NCBI GenBank assembly: GCA_001552515.1
Contig: BCRI01000018.1
Location: forward strand, 1 to 64,000
Length of the DNA: 64,000 bases
Direction of reading: 5' to 3'
From: Sphaerimonospora mesophila NBRC 14179 = JCM 3151
GTDB taxonomy: Bacteria > Actinomycetota > Actinomycetes > Streptosporangiales > Streptosporangiaceae
This document shows, in pieces, positions 33,762 to 42,538 of the stretch. Position numbers and translations under genes: made by a program. The notes beneath the pieces are model-generated. The model worked only from the letters and a program-made list of their open reading frames with translations. It made no database searches and was not told the origin of the DNA. Every line of letters starts with the position of its first letter. Position 1 is the first letter of the stretch.

Positions 33762-36431
33762 ATGTCCCCTTATGGACACCCCGGGTGTCCCGACTGCGGC
33801 GCACCGCTCACCGCCCCGCACACCGCCTGCCCGAGCTGCGCGCTGCCGCTGACCGGTCCCGTCGCCGCCGAACTGTGGCGGGCCGATGCGGAGCGCGCCG
33901 CGCTCAGACGGCGTGAGGCACAGCTGATGGCGAGGCGCGGCGAGCTTCTCACGATGCTGCGAGCGGCCCGTGCCGGGGCCGGCGCCGGGACGACAGGCGG
34001 GACGACGGCCGGGGCGACGGCCGGGACGACAGGCGGGACCGAAGTCGGGACAGAACAGGTGGGAGACGCCCCGGGCGTTCTCCCGCCGCCGATGCCCGGC
34101 ACGGAACGGCCACGGGATCTGTCCGCGAGAGCCGTACAGAACCTCTTGCTGGCACTCGGCGGGATCCTGCTGGCCGTGGCGGCGGTCGTGTTCACGGCCG
34201 TGAACTGGGGACACCTCGGCATCGGCGGCCGCGCTGCGATCCTGCTCGGCTTCACCGGCCTGGTCCTCGCGGCCCCGCTCTGGCTGCGAAGCCGGGGTCT
34301 GGGCGCCACAGCGGAGACCCTCGCCATGCTCGGCCTGGCGCTGCTGCTCCTCGACGGGTACGCCGCCTGGCACCTGGGGCTGGCCGATCTCGACCGGATC
34401 CATCCCCAGCACTACACGGCCGGGCTGGTCGCGGTCGTCGCCGGGGTGTTCGCGGCCTATGGGCGGCTCGCCCGGCTCAGGTGGCCGGTTCCAGTGGCGG
34501 TCGTGCTCGCGCAGTTCCCGCTCACCGTGCCGGTGCTCGGCCAGGGCACGGTCTGGCTCGTCGCGGCGCTGCTCGCCACCGCCTGCGCCGATGCCGCGCT
34601 GTGGCTGGTGAAGCAGCGGATGGCGCTCGCCGTCTGCTTCGGCACCACCTGGTCGCTCGGGGTGGCGATCGGAATCGTGGCATCCCTGGGAACGTACGAA
34701 CCACGCGTCGCCTGGCGGCTGTCCGCCGCGCTGTTCGTCGCCGCGGTGGCAGGACTGGTCCTCGCCGTCCGCGCGAGCGGACCCATGAACCGGCCCGGGA
34801 GCGGGCCCATGAACGAGCCCGGGAGCGGACCCGGGAGCGGGCCCATGAACGAGCCCGGGAGCGGACCTGGGAGCGGGCCCGGGAGCGGGCCCACAAGGAG
34901 ATCATGGTCGGTCCTGCTCGCGGCGTCATCGGCGATCACCTTGATCATGGCGCTCGCGCTCCCCGGCCGCCTGCTCCTGGAGGGGCGTTGGGCGGTCGTC
35001 CCCGGCCCCGTCGCCGCGCTGCTCGTGACCATGCTCGCGGTTCTCGCCCTGCGTACGGCTTCCGCGACCGTCCAGGCACCCGTGACGGCCACCGCGATCA
35101 CCGCCGCGATCATGACGGCACTGCTGTCCACGCCGGTGCTGCCGCCGGTGGCCGACGCCCTCGCCGGACCGTTGCACCGGGTCGGGGTCTGGGGTGGCGT
35201 CGATGCGACATCGAGCGCCCTGTGGTCCGTCGCCGGGCCCCCCGACCTGGTCGTACTCACCGTGCTCGCGCTCGCCTCCGTGGCGGCCGCACCGCTGCTC
35301 CGACGATCTCGCAAGACGGACCAGGCCGAATCGCCGTACGGTCCGCGCCAGGTGCTCACCATGGTCACCATGGCGTTCTGCGCGGTGACCGTGGCCGTCT
35401 GTCCCGTCGCGCTCGATCTGCCCTATCCGGCGGTTATCGCCGTACAGCTCGCGCAGGCGATCGCGCTCGTGCTGCTCTCGGCGCGGATCCCTCTGGCCGG
35501 CCTGCCCGCGCTCGCGGCCGCGCTGGAGGTCTGCACATGGGCACTCGCCGCCGAGCCGGCAACGTTGATCACGCTGCCCGTTCTCGCCGTCGCGGCCGCC
35601 GTGACGGTCGTCGCCGCTCGCGCCCGTGCCGTACGCGTCGGCGCCGCAGCGGCCGCGACGCTGCTGGTCGGCGGCGAGGCGGTCGCGCTGTGGATCGCCG
35701 CCGGCCTCCAACCGCGATTCATCACCTTCGTCCTCCTCGCCGTGGCCTGCGCGGCCGGGATCGTCGCGGCGCGGCTCAGGGCCGCCGGCCCGGGAACCGC
35801 GGTGGAAACCGCGGGATACGTGCTGGGGACGATCGGGCTGCTCCTGGCCGCCGATCTGCGGATGTTCAGCCTCGCGTGCGCCGTCGCGGGTGTCCTCGGG
35901 TTCGGTACGGCGCTGCGCCCAGACAGGCGGATGGCGGGATACGCCGGGACCGCCTTCCTGCTGCTGGCCCACTGGACCCGGCTCCTCGCGGACGGGGTGG
36001 GAGCGGTGGAGGCCTACACCGTGCCGTTCTCCCTGGTGCTGCTGGCGATCGGCTGGTGGCGGGCACGACGGTCGTCGTCGTGGCTGACGTACGGCCCGGG
36101 CCTGTCCTTCTCCCTGCTCCCGAGTCTGCTGGCGCTCTACATCCAGCCGGAGGGCTGGATCCGGCCGCTGGCGCTCGGCCTGGCCTCGATGGCGGTCCTG
36201 CTGGCCGGAGCGAGATTCCGGCTTCAGGCACCCGCCATACTGGGCGGATTCACGCTGGCCGCCGTCGCCGTCCACGAGCTCGCGCCCTGGATCGCCCAGC
36301 TCATGACGCTCGTCCCGCGCTGGGTCCCGGTGGCCGTCGGCGGCCTGGCGCTGCTCCTGATCGGTGCGACCTACGAGGCCCGGCTGAGGGACGTCCGCCG
36401 GATACGCGACGGTCTTCGATCCCTTCGGTAG
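33762..36431 (+). CDS. SCO7613-like zinc-ribbon polytopic membrane protein
   Basis: 889 residues from ATG 33762 (GGGAAGG upstream). The N-terminus has a zinc ribbon of paired Cys motifs, CPDCGAPL and CPSCALPL, followed by a helical ERAALRRREAQLMARRGELL segment and a Gly/Thr-rich linker. From about residue 125 the chain is almost entirely membrane helices, at least twenty, as in the actinobacterial SCO7613 C-terminal domain family, whose function is unknown. A Gly-Ser-Gly-Pro/Met-Asn repeat inserted between two helices (about residues 338-377) comes from a DNA minisatellite. Start choice is secure because the Cys ribbon is intact. It is divergent from the kinase; promoters lie in 33567-33761. 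Confidence 0.82.
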   Translation: MSPYGHPGCPDCGAPLTAPHTACPSCALPLTGPVAAELWRADAERAALRRREAQLMARRGELLTMLRAARAGAGAGTTGGTTAGATAGTTGGTEVGTEQVGDAPGVLPPPMPGTERPRDLSARAVQNLLLALGGILLAVAAVVFTAVNWGHLGIGGRAAILLGFTGLVLAAPLWLRSRGLGATAETLAMLGLALLLLDGYAAWHLGLADLDRIHPQHYTAGLVAVVAGVFAAYGRLARLRWPVPVAVVLAQFPLTVPVLGQGTVWLVAALLATACADAALWLVKQRMALAVCFGTTWSLGVAIGIVASLGTYEPRVAWRLSAALFVAAVAGLVLAVRASGPMNRPGSGPMNEPGSGPGSGPMNEPGSGPGSGPGSGPTRRSWSVLLAASSAITLIMALALPGRLLLEGRWAVVPGPVAALLVTMLAVLALRTASATVQAPVTATAITAAIMTALLSTPVLPPVADALAGPLHRVGVWGGVDATSSALWSVAGPPDLVVLTVLALASVAAAPLLRRSRKTDQAESPYGPRQVLTMVTMAFCAVTVAVCPVALDLPYPAVIAVQLAQAIALVLLSARIPLAGLPALAAALEVCTWALAAEPATLITLPVLAVAAAVTVVAARARAVRVGAAAAATLLVGGEAVALWIAAGLQPRFITFVLLAVACAAGIVAARLRAAGPGTAVETAGYVLGTIGLLLAADLRMFSLACAVAGVLGFGTALRPDRRMAGYAGTAFLLLAHWTRLLADGVGAVEAYTVPFSLVLLAIGWWRARRSSSWLTYGPGLSFSLLPSLLALYIQPEGWIRPLALGLASMAVLLAGARFRLQAPAILGGFTLAAVAVHELAPWIAQLMTLVPRWVPVAVGGLALLLIGATYEARLRDVRRIRDGLRSLR
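34775..34892. repeat. 12/24-bp tandem repeat inside the membrane protein
   Basis: Units GAGCGG(A/G)CCC(ATGAACGAGCC)CGG of 24 bp alternate with shortened 12-bp units GAGCGG(A/G)CC(C/T)GG, about seven in total. In frame they encode Ser-Gly-Pro-Met-Asn-Glu-Pro-Gly and Ser-Gly-Pro-Gly. All units are multiples of three, so the array adds a flexible loop without breaking the gene. Confidence 0.85.
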
Positions 36432-36785
36432 TCGAGGGATGAATCACCATAGATGCTGCGACGACGCCTCCTGTGTTGGTCCGTCAGATGGGCCGCGGTT
36501 CCCAACCTCCCGCATCACCGGCCGCCCTCTGTGAGGATGTCGTACGGACGGCCCGCGACGAGCCCGACGATCGATGTGTTTGACTCCGTTCATGTGGAAG
36601 GCGAGCAGGGCCGCTGCGAAGATCGGTAACAGCAAACAGAAGGTTGGGATCTGGGAGGCGACCGAAACGCCCCGGGGCGGCTGTGCTGGGAGCGGTCGAA
36701 TGGATCGATCTCCCGATCGGTATCAGACTGTGATGACAGCCGCAGCCGCTGTCCAGGTCGATGTCGCAATGGCAAGGGGGGTGCG
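36432..36785. other. Intergenic region, no convincing gene
   Basis: About 350 bases between the membrane protein and the AAA ATPase. A minus-strand 63-codon frame (36444-36635) starts MLLPIFAAALLAFHMNGVKH, which looks like one membrane segment, but lacks a clear ribosome site or recognisable family. Base composition is less GC-rich than the neighbours, consistent with the edge of an acquired AAA/DUF4276 module. Confidence 0.35.
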
Positions 36786-37976
36786 ATGAAGCAGCCGGCA
36801 CCGGTCCTCAACCGGGTTCGAGTGACAAACTACAAAAGCATCGCTTCCTGCGAAGTCGTTTTCACGCCCTTGCTCATCCTGGTGGGCCCGAACGGTGCGG
36901 GGAAGAGCAACTTCATCGATGCGCTGCTGTTCGTCACCGACGTTCTGGAATCAACACCGGCCGACGCCGTGGCCAGGCGGGGTGGTCTGGATGCGGTCAT
37001 CCGACGCGTTCCCGAAGCATTGGATGAGTTCAGCATCGAGCTCGAACTCTCGCTCGACGTACATGGACAGCTGATCCCGGTCCTGTACGGCTTCACCATC
37101 GGCCGGGATCTCACCAGCCGTGGGTCTCTGATCGTACGGCACGAGCGATGCCTTCTGCGAAACGGCGCGGACGAGACTTCGTGGACCGCATTCGAGGCGG
37201 AATCCGGCCGGGTCCTGCAAAGCGGGGAAACAAATCGAACTCGCCGCAATACACGCGGCCAGATCGAGCCTGATCGTCTCTACCTCCCACTGGCAGCCAC
37301 ACAGGGTGAGTTCAGTGAGGTCTACCAGGCACTGAGGGCCATGCTTTTCTACCACCTGGACACCGATCTCATGCGGCGAGTCGAGCCTGAACGGGTAAGC
37401 AGGCAGCTCGGCTATTCGGGGGAAGGCCTGGGAGAAGTACTCGGAGCGCTGAAGCAGGGTTTTCCCGTCTTCAAGGCTCGCCTGGACGACTACATGTCGG
37501 CGATCGTTCCGGGGGTCGCCGGCGTGGACCAGCGGCTCGCGGGCCCCTACTCGACAGTGGAGCTGCGGACTCGCGAAAGCGAGCGGGCCTTCGGCCCTGA
37601 GTCGATCTCCGAGGGGACGCTGCATGCGGCGGGAGTGCTCGCGGCGCTGTTTCAACCCATTGTTCTGGAGGGCAGGGCGACGCTACTCGCAATCGAAGAG
37701 CCGGAGACAGCGCTTCATCCGGCCGCGTCCGGGGCGCTGTTCGACGCGCTGACGGAGGCGAGCGAGCGCTGCCAGGTCATCGTCACGACCCAGAGCGCCG
37801 ATCTACTTGAACGCGAGGACATCGATCCGGACTGGGTTCGCGTGGTGACGATCGACGGCGGTGTCACAGAAATCGGGGGCATCGACGGGATCAGTCGCGG
37901 TCTCGTCAAGGACAAGCTGGCCACGGTGGGCGAGTTGATGCGGGGTCGCCAACTCCGGCCGGAGGGCGACGGATGA
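36786..37976 (+). CDS. OLD-like AAA ATPase (SMC/RecF-type)
   Basis: 396 residues; GGGGGTGCG precedes the ATG. It begins VRVTNYKSIASCEV, the typical N-terminal strand of AAA_15/AAA_21 ATPases, with Walker A VGPNGAGKSN (34-42), an ABC-like signature SEGTLHAAG, Walker B LLAIEEPETALHP and the D/H-loop region VIVTTQSADLL. These are features of OLD, RloA and AriA ATPases. The usual C-terminal TOPRIM nuclease of one-gene OLD proteins is absent. Instead a TOPRIM-like DUF4276 protein is encoded downstream with a four-base overlap (ATGA). Such pairs are candidate anti-phage or DNA-damage systems. Codon use appears a little less GC-biased than neighbours, which suggests acquisition. Confidence 0.88.
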   Translation: MKQPAPVLNRVRVTNYKSIASCEVVFTPLLILVGPNGAGKSNFIDALLFVTDVLESTPADAVARRGGLDAVIRRVPEALDEFSIELELSLDVHGQLIPVLYGFTIGRDLTSRGSLIVRHERCLLRNGADETSWTAFEAESGRVLQSGETNRTRRNTRGQIEPDRLYLPLAATQGEFSEVYQALRAMLFYHLDTDLMRRVEPERVSRQLGYSGEGLGEVLGALKQGFPVFKARLDDYMSAIVPGVAGVDQRLAGPYSTVELRTRESERAFGPESISEGTLHAAGVLAALFQPIVLEGRATLLAIEEPETALHPAASGALFDALTEASERCQVIVTTQSADLLEREDIDPDWVRVVTIDGGVTEIGGIDGISRGLVKDKLATVGELMRGRQLRPEGDG

Positions 37977-38563
37977 GCGGACGGATCACAATCGCCTCGA
38001 TCGTCGAAGGCTACGGCGAGGTGACCGCGCTGCCGGTTCTGCTGCGCCGGATCATGCAGGAGTGCGGAATATGGGATGCTCGGATTCCGGAACCGCACCG
38101 CATACCCCGCGGCAAACTGATCGCGGCGGGCGGAGTGGAGAACGCAGTCCTTCAGGCGTCCCGTCAAGTGACCGGCCTCGGGGGAATCCTGGTGCTGTTC
38201 GACGCGGACGATGACTGCCCCGCCGACTATGGGCCCGCTCTGCTCAAGCGGGCCCAGGCCGTACGGAGCGACAAAGCGATGTCGGTCGTGCTGGCGAACC
38301 GGGAGTTCGAGGGATGGTTCCTGGCCGCCGCCGCGTCGTTGGCCGGGCATCGGGGGCTCGCCGACCCGTTACCACCCCCGTCGAACCCCGAAGGAATCCG
38401 AGATGCCAAGGGATGGCTCACACACCATAAGATCGATGGCAGTCCGTACAAGGAGACCATCGACCAGGCACCGCTCGCGGCCGTCTTCGACATGGCACAG
38501 GCCCGGAAGCACGCGGCCTCCTTCGACAAGTTCTGGCGAGACGTGGAACGCCTGATCCGGTGA
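37973..38563 (+). CDS. DUF4276 family protein (TOPRIM-like)
   Basis: 196 residues, start overlapping the ATPase stop (ATGA). The N-terminus ASIVEGYGEVTALPVLL with Glu12, and the later LVLFDADDDCP with the Asp77-x-Asp79 pair, have the layout of a TOPRIM nuclease core (one Glu, then DxD). The segment VVLANREFEGWFLAAAASL is characteristic of DUF4276. It is expected to be the effector or nuclease partner of the upstream ATPase, by analogy with OLD and AriA-AriB. Activity is inferred, not shown. Confidence 0.82.
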   Translation: MSGRITIASIVEGYGEVTALPVLLRRIMQECGIWDARIPEPHRIPRGKLIAAGGVENAVLQASRQVTGLGGILVLFDADDDCPADYGPALLKRAQAVRSDKAMSVVLANREFEGWFLAAAASLAGHRGLADPLPPPSNPEGIRDAKGWLTHHKIDGSPYKETIDQAPLAAVFDMAQARKHAASFDKFWRDVERLIR

Positions 38564-38568
38564 GCGAA

Positions 38569-38928
38569 TCACCGGCCGTCACGGAACATCCGATCGCGGA
38601 GCAGTAGAACATGGAACGTGCCGCCGACCCAGAGTCCGAACAGCCAGACGGCGGCGGCGACGGACCAGCGCCAGTCACCGGTCGGCACTCCGGCGAGGGT
38701 GGCGCGGAAGCCGAGCACACCCGCCCAAACCGCGCAGTAGACGGCCACCGCGATCGCCTGCGCCCGGCTGCGCAGCCGGTACGCGGCGTGCGCCAGCAGG
38801 AACGGTACGGCCAGGCCGAACGTCAGGAAGGCGAGGGACGCCCACACCAGGCCCAGCAGCGTACGCCGGCCTTCGGAGGCTCGTGGACCGGGGGATGTCG
38901 ACGGCTTGAAAGTCACGGGCGCGAGCAT
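38569..38928 (-). CDS. Small membrane protein, unknown
   Basis: 119 residues from ATG 38928; the frame extends upstream but without a ribosome site. There are three hydrophobic stretches: TLLGLVWASLAFLTFGLAVP (about 24-45), AIAVAVYCAVWAGVLGF and WSVAAAVWLFGLWVGGTFHV. The C-terminus LLLRDRMFRDGR is basic and should be cytoplasmic. Similar small proteins are common and unannotated in actinobacteria. It converges on the DUF4276 gene with only five bases between stops. Confidence 0.65.
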   Translation of the reverse strand: MLAPVTFKPSTSPGPRASEGRRTLLGLVWASLAFLTFGLAVPFLLAHAAYRLRSRAQAIAVAVYCAVWAGVLGFRATLAGVPTGDWRWSVAAAVWLFGLWVGGTFHVLLLRDRMFRDGR

Positions 38929-39105
38929 AACCGTCCGCTTCGCGGCGCCCCGGCCGTCGCAGCCGCCTCGGTCGTCCCGGCACACCGGCCGGCGACGGAC
39001 GGGCGAGGCCGAAACGCTACCGGGAAGTAACCCGCTTTACACGGCCGCCCACCAGGCTGGGCCATGGCCGCATGTGCTGTGGCTACATGTCATGAAAGGT
39101 CGCCC

Positions 39106-41673
39106 GTGGTCAGGATCGCTCCCTTCGCTCGTCTGCCGCGTCCGCTTCGCTGGCTCGCCCGCTTCCTGACCACGATCCTGGTCCTGGTCCTCGTGGCGGC
39201 GCTCGCCGGGACCGGCGTGGTGATCTGGACGGTGCGGCAGTCGTTCCCCCAGCTCGACGGTGAGATCGAACTGCCGGGCCTGGCCTCGCCGGTGACCGTC
39301 CATCGGGACGCGTACGGCATCCCGCAGATCTACGCGGACAGCTCGGCCGACCTGTTCAAGGCACAGGGGTACGTCCACGCTCAGGACCGATTCTGGGAGA
39401 TGGACTTCCGCCGCAAGACCACCGCCGGCCGCCTGTCGGAGGTCTTCGGCACGAGCACCCTCGAAATCGACAAGGTCGTACGCACGCTCGGCTGGCGTCG
39501 GGTCGCCGAGCAGGAGATCGCGCTGCTCACGCCCGAGACCCGTCAGGTCCTGGAGGACTACGCGGCGGGCGTGAACGCCTGGCTCGACCAGCACACGGAC
39601 GCGGCGGACCGGAGCCTCGAGTACGCCGTGCTCAAGCTGACCAACGGCGACTACACCCCTGAGCCGTGGACCCCGGCCGACTCGCTGGCCTGGCTCAAGG
39701 CGATGGCCTGGGACCTGCGCTCCAACATGGGCGAAGAGCTGGACCGGGCGCTGACCGCCGCCTCCGTCCCGGTCGACCGGGCCGAGCAGTTGTTCCCCGG
39801 CTACCCGTTCGACCGGCACCGGCCGATCGTCACGGGTGACGGCGACACCGAGAAGGCAGCGGACGACATGACGCGGGTCGTACGGCGGACCGGGCTCGAG
39901 CAACGGGAAACGCGGGCTCTCGCACGGACGGCCGAGGCGCTGCGCGCCGTACCCGCCCTGCTGGGCACCGGTGGCGACCTCGCCGGCATCGGATCCAACT
40001 CGTGGGTGGTGAGCGGGGCGCACACCACGACCGGCAAGCCGCTGCTCGCCAACGACCCGCATCTCGGCCCGCGTATGCCCTCGATCTGGTATCAGGTGGG
40101 GCTGCACTGCCGGCAGCGCGGCCCGGCCTGTCCCTTCGACCTGACCGGCTACACCTTCGCCGGCCTGCCCGGCGTGGTGATCGGCCACAACCACCGCATC
40201 GCCTGGGGCTTCACCAACCTCGGCCCGGACGTCACCGACCTCTACCTCGAGCGGACCAAGGGCGACACCTACCGGTTCAAGGGCGAATGGCAGCCCATGG
40301 AGACCCGCGTCGAGCAGATCAAGGTCGCCGGTGGCGAGACGGTGGACCTCACCGTGCGTACCACCGGGCACGGCCCGATCATCTCCGGGGTGCTCGGTGA
40401 CGCTGAGGCGGCCGTACCGGGCGCCGCGGCCAAGCTGGGCGAGCCGTCGCCGGACGCGTCGCAGCGGCTGGAGGTCGCGCTGCGGTGGACCGCGCTGGAC
40501 CCGGGCCGCACCGCCGACGCGATCCTCCTGCTGAACAAGGCCGAGAACTTCGAGCAGTTCCGCGCGGCCGCGGCGACCTTCGAGGTCCCGGCGCAGAACC
40601 TGATCTACGCGGACGTGGACGGCAACATCGGATATCAGGCCCCGGGCCGGATCCCGATGCGCGCCAAGGGCGACGGCCGCTGGCCCGCGCCGGGCTGGAC
40701 CGGTGAGCACGAGTGGCGCGGCTTCATCCCGTTCGAGAAGCTGCCGAGTGTCTACAACCCGCGGGAGGGCTATATCGTCACCGCGAACAACGCGGTGATC
40801 CGCCAGGAGGACGGCGGTCCGTTCCTGACCGACGACTGGTCGTACGGCTATCGCTCCCAGCGCATCGTCGAGCGGCTGGAGCAGGCACTCGCCGGGGGCA
40901 AGGTCTCGGTCGAGAGCATGCAGGACATCCAGCGCGACACCCACAACGGTCTCGCCCCCCTGCTCGTGCCGCACCTGCTGCGCGTCGGGGCGGGCGATCC
41001 GCTGCGCGGCTGGGACTTCGGCCAGGACCGCGAGTCGGCCGGGGCGGCCTACTTCAACGCGGTGTGGCGGCACCTGCTGCGGCGGACGTTCGAGGACGAG
41101 CTGACCGGCGCTGCCCGGCCCGGTGGCGGCGACCGCTGGTATGAGGTGATCCGCGCCCTGCTGGAGCGGCCGGACGACCCGTGGTGGGACGACGTACGCA
41201 CCAAGGACAGGACCGAGACCAGGGACGACATGCTCACCGCCGCCCTGTCGGACGCGAAGGCCGAGCTCACCGAGCTGCTCGGCGACGACCCGTCCGGCTG
41301 GCGGTGGGGTGATCTGCACACGCTGGAGCTCACCCACGAGACGTTCGGCACCTCGGGCATCGCCCCGATCGAGTGGCTGTTCAACCGGGGCCCGCTGCGT
41401 ACCCAGGGCGGCAAGGACACCGTGGACGCGACCGGCTGGGACGCCCCGGACGGCTACGAGGTGAGCTGGGTGCCGTCGATGCGCATGGTCGTCGACCTGG
41501 CCGACTTCGACCGTTCGCGCTGGATCAACCTCACCGGCGCATCGGGCCACGCCTTCCACGCCAACTACGACGACCAGGCCGAGCTGTGGGCCGACGGGAA
41601 GAGCACCCCGATGCGCTCCTCGGAGCGGGCGGCCCGCGCCGACGCCGCGGACACGCTCACGCTCACACCTTAG
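39106..41673 (+). CDS. Penicillin acylase family protein (Ntn hydrolase precursor)
   Basis: 855 residues from the GTG at 39106 (AAGG six bases upstream); the ATG at 39064 would add 14 unlikely residues. A hydrophobic segment at about 20-42 (LTTILVLVLVAALAGTGVVI) is a signal or anchor. The alpha-chain part has the family motif VTVHRDAYGIPQIYADSSAD and GYVHAQDRFWEMDFRRKTTAGR. The beta-chain would start at Ser297 after autocleavage in GIGSNSWVVSG, the new N-terminal nucleophile, followed by KPLLANDPHL. Members cleave penicillins, acyl-homoserine lactones or other amides; the substrate is not readable here. Its stop codon touches the 13-bp tandem array at 41673. Confidence 0.92.
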   Translation: MVRIAPFARLPRPLRWLARFLTTILVLVLVAALAGTGVVIWTVRQSFPQLDGEIELPGLASPVTVHRDAYGIPQIYADSSADLFKAQGYVHAQDRFWEMDFRRKTTAGRLSEVFGTSTLEIDKVVRTLGWRRVAEQEIALLTPETRQVLEDYAAGVNAWLDQHTDAADRSLEYAVLKLTNGDYTPEPWTPADSLAWLKAMAWDLRSNMGEELDRALTAASVPVDRAEQLFPGYPFDRHRPIVTGDGDTEKAADDMTRVVRRTGLEQRETRALARTAEALRAVPALLGTGGDLAGIGSNSWVVSGAHTTTGKPLLANDPHLGPRMPSIWYQVGLHCRQRGPACPFDLTGYTFAGLPGVVIGHNHRIAWGFTNLGPDVTDLYLERTKGDTYRFKGEWQPMETRVEQIKVAGGETVDLTVRTTGHGPIISGVLGDAEAAVPGAAAKLGEPSPDASQRLEVALRWTALDPGRTADAILLLNKAENFEQFRAAAATFEVPAQNLIYADVDGNIGYQAPGRIPMRAKGDGRWPAPGWTGEHEWRGFIPFEKLPSVYNPREGYIVTANNAVIRQEDGGPFLTDDWSYGYRSQRIVERLEQALAGGKVSVESMQDIQRDTHNGLAPLLVPHLLRVGAGDPLRGWDFGQDRESAGAAYFNAVWRHLLRRTFEDELTGAARPGGGDRWYEVIRALLERPDDPWWDDVRTKDRTETRDDMLTAALSDAKAELTELLGDDPSGWRWGDLHTLELTHETFGTSGIAPIEWLFNRGPLRTQGGKDTVDATGWDAPDGYEVSWVPSMRMVVDLADFDRSRWINLTGASGHAFHANYDDQAELWADGKSTPMRSSERAARADAADTLTLTP

Positions 41674-41733
41674 CGAGACGCCTCAGCAAGACGCCTTGGC
41701 AAGACGCCTCAGCGAGACGCCTTGGCGAGACGG
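41673..41733. repeat. 13-bp tandem repeat carrying a stop codon
   Basis: Four full units of GC(A/G)AGACGCCT(CA/TG) at 41673-41685, 41686-41698, 41699-41711 and 41712-41724, plus a partial fifth. It begins at the last base of the penicillin acylase stop. It contains the stop codon (41709-41711) of the convergent FhuF-like gene, whose last residues RLAKASR are repeat-encoded. Because 13 is not a multiple of three, copy-number changes move the stop of that gene. Confidence 0.85.
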
Positions 41734-42479
41734 TCCGGGGATCGGATGCAGCAGGTTGAGCAGGGGTCGGCGGACTCGACGGTGATCCACAGACAGCAGG
41801 TGCGGCGGCGGAAGGAGTCGCCCTCGGGCACGACCAGCCCGGCCACGGGCGCCCCGATCGCGTCCAGCAGCCGCGCCGCCTCGCCGTGGGCGTCGGCCGC
41901 CCCGCCGTCCGTACCGTCCGCGCCGAGGCGGGTGATCGGGTAGACGATCGCCTCCGCTGTGGAGCCCCACAGCGTGCGCTCGCCCACCTTGGTCAGGTCG
42001 TTCAACGCCTTGATCACCGGGAGCTGGCCGTCCATGAGCGACCCGCGGATGGCCGCCGCCAGGTCGGGCACGACGAGTGTGCCGGGGGCGCCGGCCAGCG
42101 GATCGTCGGGCAGGACGGCGACGGTCACCTCGGTGGCGGCGACGGTCACCCCCGCCGGTGACGATTTGACCAGCGTGTCGTCGAGGCGCATCAGCGGCAC
42201 CCGGCGTTCGAGCGCCCAGCCGAGCACCATCGGAAGCGTGTGCCAGTAGCCGTACGTCTTCCACAGCAGCGCCGCCCCCACGTGGGGCGCCGCGCCCCAC
42301 CGGCCCGCCGTTTCCTCCACGAGTGCGCGCAGCCCGTCGTACGGCTTCCGCAGCAGGTCGGTGGCGCGGACCCAGTCCGGGGAGTCGTCCGCGACCAGCT
42401 CCGGCGGCACTCCCAGCACGCCGCCCTGCGCGGCGGCGAGGTTCTCCAGGTGCTTGGAAAGGGTGTCGAGCAGCGGCAC
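41709..42479 (-). CDS. FhuF-like [2Fe-2S] ferric-siderophore reductase
   Basis: 256 residues from GTG 42479 with AGGAGAG upstream; the longer open frame beyond it only shadows the transporter gene. The C-terminus has RRRTCCLWITVESADPCSTC, the CC-x10-CxxC cluster that ligates the [2Fe-2S] centre in FhuF/siderophore-interacting reductases. The region before it is the usual IucA/FhuF-like helical fold (GAALLWKTYGYWHTLPMVLG). Its job is to reduce Fe(III) from imported siderophores. It is downstream of, and on the same strand as, the siderophore ABC genes, 60 bases after the ATPase. Confidence 0.82.
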   Translation of the reverse strand: MPLLDTLSKHLENLAAAQGGVLGVPPELVADDSPDWVRATDLLRKPYDGLRALVEETAGRWGAAPHVGAALLWKTYGYWHTLPMVLGWALERRVPLMRLDDTLVKSSPAGVTVAATEVTVAVLPDDPLAGAPGTLVVPDLAAAIRGSLMDGQLPVIKALNDLTKVGERTLWGSTAEAIVYPITRLGADGTDGGAADAHGEAARLLDAIGAPVAGLVVPEGDSFRRRTCCLWITVESADPCSTCCIRSPDRLAKASR

Positions 42480-42538
42480 TGGTCTCTCCTGTCGGGATGG
42501 TGCGGAATCTCCCGGAAGCCCTCGGCGTACGGCGACGC

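Noticed and set aside
34522-36275. Minus-strand frames over the SCO7613-like gene suggesting a second protein
   Set aside because: They read through the Gly-Ser-Pro repeat as Arg/Ser/Ala repeats and lack any known domain; the plus strand has the zinc ribbon and ordered helices.
39037-41559. Very long minus-strand open frame (840 codons) opposite the penicillin acylase gene
   Set aside because: In ~70% GC DNA antisense frames are long by chance. The plus strand has all acylase motifs in order, and the antisense translation is low-complexity Arg/Gly/Val/Gln-rich with no domains.
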